This document shows, piece after piece, positions 8,197-13,405 of a stretch of 21,548 bases of DNA (within the stretch, counting starts at the first letter, position 1; each line of letters opens with the position of its first letter). The translations under genes and the position numbers were made by a program. The notes beneath the pieces are model-generated. The model made no database searches. It was not told the DNA's origin and worked only from the letters and a program-made list of their open reading frames with translations. The DNA comes from Ignavibacteria bacterium UBA6906 (GTDB lineage: Bacteria; Bacteroidota; Ignavibacteria; UBA10030; UBA6906), in contig DKBG01000293.1 in assembly GCA_002451155.1 (NCBI GenBank), positions 1 to 21,548 on the forward strand. The letters run 5' to 3'.

Positions 8197-9057
8197 ATGC
8201 CGACCGATGGACGGTCACTGAAATCCCGCGACATGAGCGGCCTCCGCGAGGAGTACGAACGGGAGGGATTCGTTATTGTCCGGCAGGCGATTGACGAGAA
8301 TCTGGCACGGGAAGCCCAGAACCACGTGCGCTGGTTGATTGAACAAAACCCCGGCGTACGGCCGGAGCAACTCCACGCTCATCTTGCGGTGTCCGACCCC
8401 TTCTGGATCCGTCTGGTCAGCGACAGCCGTCTGGTCGATATTGCCGAACAGTTTGTCGGACCGGATGTCGCGCTGTTTGCCACGCATTATATATGCAAGC
8501 CGCCGAAGGATGGACAGCCGGTGCTGTGGCATCAGGATGGAAGTTACTGGCCCCTTGAGCCAATGGACGTGGTGACGCTCTGGCTCGCGGTCTCCGATTC
8601 GGTTCCGGAAAACGGGTGTATGCGGGTGATTCCCCGGACCCACCGGATGAAACTGGAAACGGTCCGGGAGCGTGCTGACGTTGCGAGTGTCCTTGGTTCA
8701 AGCATGGACCTGAGTCTCGTTGACGATGCGAAGGCGATAGATGTAGTGCTGAAAGCGGGAGATGTGTCCATACACCACCCGAATGTGATCCATGGTTCAG
8801 AAGCCAACACCTCCTATATGTGGAGAATGGGATTGACCATTCGCTACATCCCCCCCTCGACCCGAATCACCAAGCCCGGTGCGGGCTCGCCGTTTCTGCT
8901 CCGGGGTAAGGCCGTACCCGGTGTCAACGAATATCTGCCGCGCCCGGTGTACGATCCGCTGCGACATATGGCATTCCGGGGATGCGAGGAGTGGAGCAAG
9001 CCGGTTCGCGGGCCACTGGATATCGAACAGGGAACAGGGAAAGGTGGACCGGCATGA
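8197..9057 (+). CDS. Phytanoyl-CoA dioxygenase (PhyH)-family Fe(II)/2-oxoglutarate oxygenase
   Basis: This is a 286-residue cytoplasmic protein with a double-stranded beta-helix fold expected. The iron triad can be placed: His112 and Asp114 in LWHQDGSYWP, and His199 in NVIHGSEANTS. Arg210, just after, is the likely 2-oxoglutarate carboxylate anchor. The reaction would be an oxygen-dependent hydroxylation coupled to 2-oxoglutarate decarboxylation. Hydroxylation of a methyl ether carbon would cause demethylation, one reason such an enzyme might sit in a glycan locus, but the substrate is unknown. The gene ends in an ATGA overlap with the FAH-family gene, which argues that the two are made in a fixed ratio. 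Family assignment is firm; function is not. Confidence 0.92.
   Translation: MPTDGRSLKSRDMSGLREEYEREGFVIVRQAIDENLAREAQNHVRWLIEQNPGVRPEQLHAHLAVSDPFWIRLVSDSRLVDIAEQFVGPDVALFATHYICKPPKDGQPVLWHQDGSYWPLEPMDVVTLWLAVSDSVPENGCMRVIPRTHRMKLETVRERADVASVLGSSMDLSLVDDAKAIDVVLKAGDVSIHHPNVIHGSEANTSYMWRMGLTIRYIPPSTRITKPGAGSPFLLRGKAVPGVNEYLPRPVYDPLRHMAFRGCEEWSKPVRGPLDIEQGTGKGGPA
9041..9047 (+). promoter_or_regulatory. Ribosome binding site for the FAH-family gene
   Basis: AAGGTGG lies 6 bases before ATG 9054, inside the end of the PhyH gene. It selects this ATG over the in-frame ATG at 8982, which would add 24 unconserved residues. Confidence 0.6.
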
Positions 9058-9950
9058 GACTTGCGCAGTATGCAGACTCGACCGGGTGTATGATCGGGGT
9101 GTACCACAGGGGATCGTGGATCAACTACACAAAAGCGGAAGCGTTCTACAGTCTGACGACGGCACGCGTGGCGATCGAACGCATGACGACGCTGAGCGTT
9201 CTTCTCGAATCGGAGCAATGGGATCCGGAGAGAATCCGCGAGGTGTTGCGCTTCGTCGACTCCGCCGGGCTGGGACGCTCCCTTCGTATCTCGAAAACCG
9301 CCCTTCTCAAAGCTCCTCTCGCTCGGCCGCCGAAGATTATCGCCCTCGGACTGAACTATGAGCTCCATGCGAAAGAGGGGAGTTTCGCGGTCCCGAATGA
9401 GCCGGTCATCTTCGTGAAGGCGGGGTCGTCGGTGATCGGACCCGGCGAGACGATCCGGATCCCGAAAGGGATGGGAAGAATCGACCACGAGGTGGAGCTT
9501 GCCGTGGTGATCGGGAAACAGGCGAGGCGGGTCACAAAGAAGGAGGCTTACAGGTATATAGCCGGTTATACCATTCTCAATGACGTCACCGCACGAGATC
9601 TCCAGACAACAGACCTGGCTCGACGGCATCCCTGGTTCCGCTCGAAAAGCTTTGACACCTTCACGCCGTTGGGCCCCTGGGTTGTGACGGCGGATGAAAT
9701 CCGCCCGCCGGTTCGGCTGGACCTGGAGTGCCGGGTGAACGGGAAGCTTCGCCAGAAGGCGAATACGCGCGACCTGGTGTTCGACATCCCGACCGTCATT
9801 GAGTTCATTACGCGGCATATTACGCTTGATGCAGGCGATCTGCTCTCAACGGGAACGCCTGCAGGCATCGGGCCGATCACCCACGGTGATACGGTGATCT
9901 GTTTGATCGAACGTATCGGCAAGCTGGAGAATCCCGTCCGCTACCAGTGA
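9054..9950 (+). CDS. Fumarylacetoacetate hydrolase (FAH)-family enzyme, probable diketo sugar-acid hydrolase
   Basis: This 298-residue protein carries the FAH fold signatures. LNYELHAKE lies near residues 101-109 and FVKAGSSVIGPGE contains Lys122. The metal ligands Glu146 and Glu148 lie in DHEVELAVVIG, with Asp177 in NDVTARDLQ. KSFDTF and STGTPAGIG follow. These enzymes cleave C-C bonds of 1,3-diketo acids or catalyse related hydrolyses or decarboxylations with Mg or Mn. In sugar catabolism the closest roles are hydrolysis of 2,4-diketo-3-deoxy acids from L-fucose or L-rhamnose. Ureidoglycolate lyase or acylpyruvase are alternatives. The dehydrogenases and dehydratases that would feed it are not in this window. 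It ends before the longest gap in the window. Confidence 0.92.
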   Translation: MRLAQYADSTGCMIGVYHRGSWINYTKAEAFYSLTTARVAIERMTTLSVLLESEQWDPERIREVLRFVDSAGLGRSLRISKTALLKAPLARPPKIIALGLNYELHAKEGSFAVPNEPVIFVKAGSSVIGPGETIRIPKGMGRIDHEVELAVVIGKQARRVTKKEAYRYIAGYTILNDVTARDLQTTDLARRHPWFRSKSFDTFTPLGPWVVTADEIRPPVRLDLECRVNGKLRQKANTRDLVFDIPTVIEFITRHITLDAGDLLSTGTPAGIGPITHGDTVICLIERIGKLENPVRYQ

Positions 9951-9959
9951 CCGGAGTGC

Positions 9960-10208
9960 ATGTCATCCATGGTCCGGAGAGGGAACTCGATTCGCTTCCC
10001 GGTGTCAGTCCGTTTGCCAAAGGGCGGGGGCGTCTCGTTGTCCCCCGGCGGCGGTCGAACTCGTGAGCGCAATTCAGACGGGGATTCCGCCGGCAACGAA
10101 TTCTCCTACTACGACTGCACCCTGGTAGGGCGCATAACGCCTATCGCGCCCTTCCTGCGATCAGGGAAGGGATTGCGCTCCCTGCGGGTGCGTGCGATGA
10201 TCAAATGA
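9960..10208 (+). CDS. Doubtful small ORF, 82 codons
   Basis: The frame starts at ATG 9960, three bases after a GGAG at 9953-9956, and ends in TGA 10206-10208, overlapping the M20 start codon. The translation is rich in Arg, Gly and Ser, has no hydrophobic segment or known motif, and includes runs such as KGGGVSLSPGGG that look like translated GC-rich structure. It may be spurious. If translated, the ATGA junction would couple it to the M20 gene, which has a poor ribosome site of its own. Confidence 0.2.
   Translation: MSSMVRRGNSIRFPVSVRLPKGGGVSLSPGGGRTRERNSDGDSAGNEFSYYDCTLVGRITPIAPFLRSGKGLRSLRVRAMIK
10026..10046 (+). repeat. Inverted repeat, potential stem-loop 1
   Basis: GGGGG (10026-10030) and CCCCC (10042-10046) flank an 11-base loop. 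The five G-C pairs are strong but short, and no U-run follows. Confidence 0.35.
10127..10152 (+). repeat. Inverted repeat, potential stem-loop 2
   Basis: AGGGCGC (10127-10133) and GCGCCCT (10146-10152) are perfect complements of 7 bp around a 12-base loop. The right arm shares bases 10149-10152 with stem-loop 3, so the two cannot form at once. Confidence 0.45.
10149..10171 (+). repeat. Inverted repeat, potential stem-loop 3, mutually exclusive with stem-loop 2
   Basis: CCCTTCC (10149-10155) pairs with GGAAGGG (10165-10171). Further pairs (TG with CA) can extend it inward if one G is bulged. It ends 33 bases before the M20 start. The overlap with stem-loop 2 resembles a two-state RNA switch, but no known riboswitch core is recognised. 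Confidence 0.45.
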
Positions 10209-11338
10209 CTGAGCATACTCCGGTAATTCGCCTTCTGGCGGACCTTGTCGCGATCCCCAGCATGAATCCGATGGGGCGGCCCCGTGAAGGGTCGTCCTAC
10301 TCTGAAGGGACGCTCGCGGCTTTTGTCGCCGCGTATCTTCGTGATCGGGGAATCAGGACTGAGGTGACCGAGGTGTCGGAGGGCCGTCCGAATGTCATCG
10401 GGTACATCGACGCGGGTGCGGCGCAGACGATTCTTCTCGAGGCCCACCTGGATACCGTTCATGCCGACTCCATGGAGATTGACCCCTTCACACCTGTGCT
10501 GCGGGACGGACGACTCTATGGACGGGGATCGTGCGACACGAAGGCCTCTCTCGCGGCGTTCCTGCGCGCGGCATGTGACTTCGTTGAGTCGGATCGCCGG
10601 CCGAAGTACAATATTGTACTCGCGGCGGTATCGGATGAAGAATACAGATTCACCGGCGCCAGGTATGCAGTCAGCCGGGGACTTCGTGCGGATTTTGGAA
10701 TAGCGGGTGAGCCGACCGGGCTGAACATCGTTCGTGCCCATAAGGGAGTCACGCGCTGGTACATCCGCGCGGAAGGGAAGGCGGCACATTCAGCATATCC
10801 GGAACGGGGCGTGAATGCGATCTACACGATGGCGCATATCGTGACGCGCCTTGAGACTCTTGGCAACGCCCTCCTCAGGGAGAAACCCCATCCGTTTCTT
10901 GGAACTCCCACACTGAGTGTGGGGGTTATTGAGGGAGGGCAGGCGGTCAACGTCGTCCCGGATCGCTGCCGGGTGGAGGTGGACAGACGAACTCTTCCAG
11001 GCGAGAGTCGGGCCGGGATTCTCGCGCCGGTGCGCGAATCGCTTCGCGGTCTGGAGGGCTGGGTCGTGGAGGACCCCCACCTGGCGGTCGCTGGCATGGA
11101 GGTGCCTGAAAATTCGCCGATCGTTCGTACGCTTGCGGCGTCCATCCACCGGGTTTCAGGAGCGTGTGTTGTTGAAACAGCTCACTACGCGACCGACGCC
11201 GGGATCTATAACGAAGCAGGAATCCCAACAGTGGTATTCGGGCCGGGTGATATCGCGCAGGCCCATACAAGCGTTGAGCATGTCGAGATCAGCCAGGTCA
11301 TCCGCGCCGAGGCGATCATCAGGGACCTGCTCTCATGA
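10205..11338 (+). CDS. M20-family metallo-amidohydrolase (ArgE/DapE-like)
   Basis: This 377-residue cytoplasmic enzyme has a complete di-zinc site. His81 and catalytic Asp83 lie in EAHLDTV, bridging Asp111 in GRGSCDTK, catalytic Glu145 with ligand Glu146 in SDEEY, Glu169 in AGEPT, and His354 in AQAHTS. A dimerisation (lid) domain would span about residues 180-290. Relatives remove acyl groups from amino acids, hydrolyse peptides or deacylate amino sugars. In this locus an N-acyl sugar or a glycan-linked amino acid is a reasonable but unproven substrate. The ribosome site is weak, so initiation may depend on upstream translation or on RNA structure in the preceding gap. The stop overlaps the ROK start (ATGA). 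Confidence 0.95.
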   Translation: MTEHTPVIRLLADLVAIPSMNPMGRPREGSSYSEGTLAAFVAAYLRDRGIRTEVTEVSEGRPNVIGYIDAGAAQTILLEAHLDTVHADSMEIDPFTPVLRDGRLYGRGSCDTKASLAAFLRAACDFVESDRRPKYNIVLAAVSDEEYRFTGARYAVSRGLRADFGIAGEPTGLNIVRAHKGVTRWYIRAEGKAAHSAYPERGVNAIYTMAHIVTRLETLGNALLREKPHPFLGTPTLSVGVIEGGQAVNVVPDRCRVEVDRRTLPGESRAGILAPVRESLRGLEGWVVEDPHLAVAGMEVPENSPIVRTLAASIHRVSGACVVETAHYATDAGIYNEAGIPTVVFGPGDIAQAHTSVEHVEISQVIRAEAIIRDLLS

Positions 11339-12261
11339 ACATTCCGTCTCTCATCGGGATCGACATTGGCGGGACGAAGACCGCAGTTGTCCGCGGAACT
11401 CACGAAGGTGCGATTCTATGGAGGCGACAGTTTCCAACAGACCCCGGACGGGGATTCCGTCCGACGTTTGATCAGATCTGCTCGGTTGTGCAGGAGGCAC
11501 GTACACCTGGAGCAGACATAGAGGCACTGAGCGTATCGATCGGCGGGCCCCTTGACATCCTTGAAGGGATTATCCAGGGACCCCCAAATCTTCCGGGATG
11601 GATGGATATCCCGTTGAAACAGTTGCTCCAGGAGAGGTTCGGACTGCCAGTGTTCATCGAGCATGACGGAAACGCGGGGGCTCTCGCGGAATTCTTCTTC
11701 GGATCCGGCCGGGGATTCAAGAACATCGTGTTTCTCACAATGGGGACCGGCTTCGGTGCGGGGCTCATTCTCGACGGCCGGTTGTATCGGGGCACAAGCG
11801 ATGTTGCCGGAGAGGTCGGGCACATTCGCATCGCGGAGGATGGTCCCGACGCGTACGGGAAAGCGGGTTCGCTGGAGGGGTTCGCCAGCGGGCCCGGAAT
11901 CAGCAAGCTCGCCCTGTCCATGTTTCCAGGGCTGTTCTTACAGGGCGTGACACCCGCGGAGCTCTCCGAACGGGCCCGCCGGGGAGAAGAGGAGGCACAG
12001 GCGGTCCTGAACCGTGCGGCTCTGTACCTGGGTCGCGGTCTGGCAATGATCGCTGACATGCTCAATCCGCAGCGGATCATCGTTGGTGGGATCGGGATGA
12101 GAATGTTCGATCTGCTCGTGCAACCGGCCGTACAGGTATTCCGGGCAGAGGCGCTTCCGAAAGCGTTTGACGCATGCGCCGTTGTCCCGGCTCAGCTCGG
12201 CGAATCCATTGGCGACCTCGCCTCGCTCTGTGCTGCACTTGATCAAATGAGACCACACTAA
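11335..12261 (+). CDS. ROK-family sugar kinase lacking the zinc-binding cysteines
   Basis: This 308-residue protein starts with the ATP-binding DIGGTK motif at residues 9-14. EHDGNA gives the catalytic base Asp111, and GTGFGAG follows. GEVGH ends at His163, normally a zinc ligand. The usual C-x-C-G-x-x-G-C-x-E motif is replaced by DAYGKAGSLE at residues 172-181, so all three Cys are lost (to Asp, Tyr and Ser) while the Gly and Glu framework is kept. It should phosphorylate a hexose such as glucose, mannose, fructose or an N-acyl hexosamine; the GH38 gene and M20 neighbour make mannose or an amino sugar attractive. No N-terminal helix-turn-helix is present, so it is a kinase and not a ROK repressor. 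It overlaps the M20 gene by 4 bases. Confidence 0.93.
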   Translation: MNIPSLIGIDIGGTKTAVVRGTHEGAILWRRQFPTDPGRGFRPTFDQICSVVQEARTPGADIEALSVSIGGPLDILEGIIQGPPNLPGWMDIPLKQLLQERFGLPVFIEHDGNAGALAEFFFGSGRGFKNIVFLTMGTGFGAGLILDGRLYRGTSDVAGEVGHIRIAEDGPDAYGKAGSLEGFASGPGISKLALSMFPGLFLQGVTPAELSERARRGEEEAQAVLNRAALYLGRGLAMIADMLNPQRIIVGGIGMRMFDLLVQPAVQVFRAEALPKAFDACAVVPAQLGESIGDLASLCAALDQMRPH

Positions 12262-12282
12262 GGAGAACCTGGGAAGTCACCG

Positions 12283-13383
12283 ATGAGCTCGACGTTGCCG
12301 GTCAAATATCCAAAACCTGACGCCGAAGAGTGTATCGGCATCATCACGGGGAGAGTAGAGGCACGCCGGGTTCCGCTTGTCGAGTATATCATCGATGATG
12401 TGGTGATGGCACCGATCGTCGAAACGGTGCTGGGTCGACAGTGGACTCCCCAGGGGGCCGACCGGGCGACGAAAACCGCCTATCTGAATACGATGATTGA
12501 GTTCTGGTATCGAATGGGGTACGACTTTGTCCGCTATGAAGAGAGCCTTCCCCTTCCAGACAGACGGAATGCCGTGGCGGATACCGCTGTGGGGTCGGCC
12601 AAGAAGCGGGAGTGGACCGACGAGCATCACGGAATGATCGAGTCGTGGGAAGATTTTGAACGGTATCCCTGGCCTGTGGTGGGGGACTTCGACTTCTCAG
12701 CTTATGAGCATCTGAATGCCAACGTACCGGATGGAATGGGAGTCATCTTCTCTCACGGCGGGGGGATCTTTGAACATCTCTCCTGGATCATGTCCCTGGA
12801 AGGACTTTCGATTGCCCTGTTTGAGCAACCGGATCTCGTTGCGGCGGTTGCAGAGCGCCTCGGCGAACTTATGGTTGACTTCTACAAACAGATCCTGGAC
12901 TTCGATCGGCTCGTCGCCGTCTTCCCCGGGGACGACATGGGGTATAAATCTGCGACGATGATCTCCCCGGCCCATCTCCGGTCGTATGTCCTTCCCTGGC
13001 ACGCACGGTTTGCCAGACTGACGCACGAGCGCGGCGTGCCCTACTTCCTCCACTCCTGTGGCAACGTCGTCCCGATCATGGAGGACCTCATCTCGGACGT
13101 GAAGATAGACGCGAAGCATTCGTTCGAGGACGCAATAATCCCCGTTGAGGAGTTTCAATCCCGGTATGGTGACCGGATCGGAGTCCTGGGGGGACTCGAC
13201 CTGAATATTCTCTCCGGCGCGACGGCGGACCGTGTGCGGGACCGTGTCCGGAATCTCCTCGAGATGTGCGGGTCGCGGGGGCGCTACGCAATTGGTTCCG
13301 GGAATTCTGTTCCAAGCTACGTGCCGGTTGAAAACTACCTGGCGATGCTCGACGAGACGCACCGGTTCAACGGCAGACTGTAA
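12283..13383 (+). CDS. Uroporphyrinogen decarboxylase (URO-D) superfamily protein, methyltransferase-like
   Basis: This 366-residue protein has a TIM-barrel URO-D fold. His257 and Cys259 in FLHSCGN match the zinc motif H-x-C-G of corrinoid methyltransferases of the MtaA/MtbA/CmuA type rather than the Arg-rich substrate site of HemE. At the usual distal Cys position near the C-terminus it reads GSGNSVPSYVP, with Asn where I would expect Cys. The only Cys nearby is Cys329. It may therefore bind zinc differently or have another function. No corrinoid-binding protein is visible in the window. The start ATG 12283 has GGGAAG 6 bases upstream. URO-D-like genes often accompany glycan and PhyH genes in environmental bacteria, with no settled role. 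A methyl-group or carboxyl-group reaction on a sugar derivative is inference. Confidence 0.88.
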   Translation: MSSTLPVKYPKPDAEECIGIITGRVEARRVPLVEYIIDDVVMAPIVETVLGRQWTPQGADRATKTAYLNTMIEFWYRMGYDFVRYEESLPLPDRRNAVADTAVGSAKKREWTDEHHGMIESWEDFERYPWPVVGDFDFSAYEHLNANVPDGMGVIFSHGGGIFEHLSWIMSLEGLSIALFEQPDLVAAVAERLGELMVDFYKQILDFDRLVAVFPGDDMGYKSATMISPAHLRSYVLPWHARFARLTHERGVPYFLHSCGNVVPIMEDLISDVKIDAKHSFEDAIIPVEEFQSRYGDRIGVLGGLDLNILSGATADRVRDRVRNLLEMCGSRGRYAIGSGNSVPSYVPVENYLAMLDETHRFNGRL

Positions 13384-13394
13384 TCTCACCTATC

Positions 13395-13398
13395 GAGG
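13395..13398 (+). promoter_or_regulatory. Ribosome binding site for the heparinase II/III-like gene
   Basis: GAGG lies 7 bases before ATG 13406. It fixes the start immediately before a signal peptide. Earlier in-frame starts from 13232 would run through the URO-D gene and bury the signal peptide. Confidence 0.6.
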
Positions 13399-13405
13399 AC
13401 GATTC

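Larger units (their letters stand above)
9951..10204 (+). other. Longest gene-poor gap, rich in potential stem-loops
   Basis: These 254 bases separate the FAH-family gene from the M20 gene; every other gap in the window is below 50 bases. It contains one open frame of 82 codons with no recognisable similarity and three perfect-arm inverted repeats, listed separately. I see no convincing sigma-70 promoter. No U-run follows any hairpin, so I do not call an intrinsic terminator. Candidates are an mRNA processing or stability element, a leader controlling the downstream M20-ROK-URO-D block, or the relic of a small lost gene. Confidence 0.5.

Noticed and set aside
8844..9818. Minus-strand open frame of 324 codons
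   Set aside because: It is opposite the PhyH and FAH genes, which carry all their metal ligands. No recognisable motif is present in the reverse translation.
10026..10171. Intrinsic terminator after the FAH gene
   Set aside because: None of the stem-loops is followed by a run of T, so Rho-independent termination is not supported.
9951..10204. tRNA or known riboswitch in the gap
   Set aside because: A short GGTCGAACTC stretch recalls a T-arm, but no acceptor stem or cloverleaf can be drawn, and no conserved riboswitch core is recognised.
10109..10789. Minus-strand open frame entering the 254-base gap
   Set aside because: Most of it is antisense to the M20 gene. The part within the gap has no motif and no ribosome site.
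11335..12261. ROK gene as a transcription repressor (NagC/XylR type)
   Set aside because: There is no N-terminal helix-turn-helix; the ATP motif begins at residue 9 and the catalytic Asp is present.
12283..13383. Calling the URO-D-like gene hemE (haem biosynthesis)
   Set aside because: It has the HSCG metal motif of methyltransferases and lacks the Arg-rich N-terminal substrate motif of HemE. It also sits among glycan genes.
13232..13405. N-terminal extension of the heparinase-like gene
   Set aside because: It would overlap the URO-D gene by about 150 bases and place 58 residues before an obvious signal peptide. GAGG before ATG 13406 fits much better.
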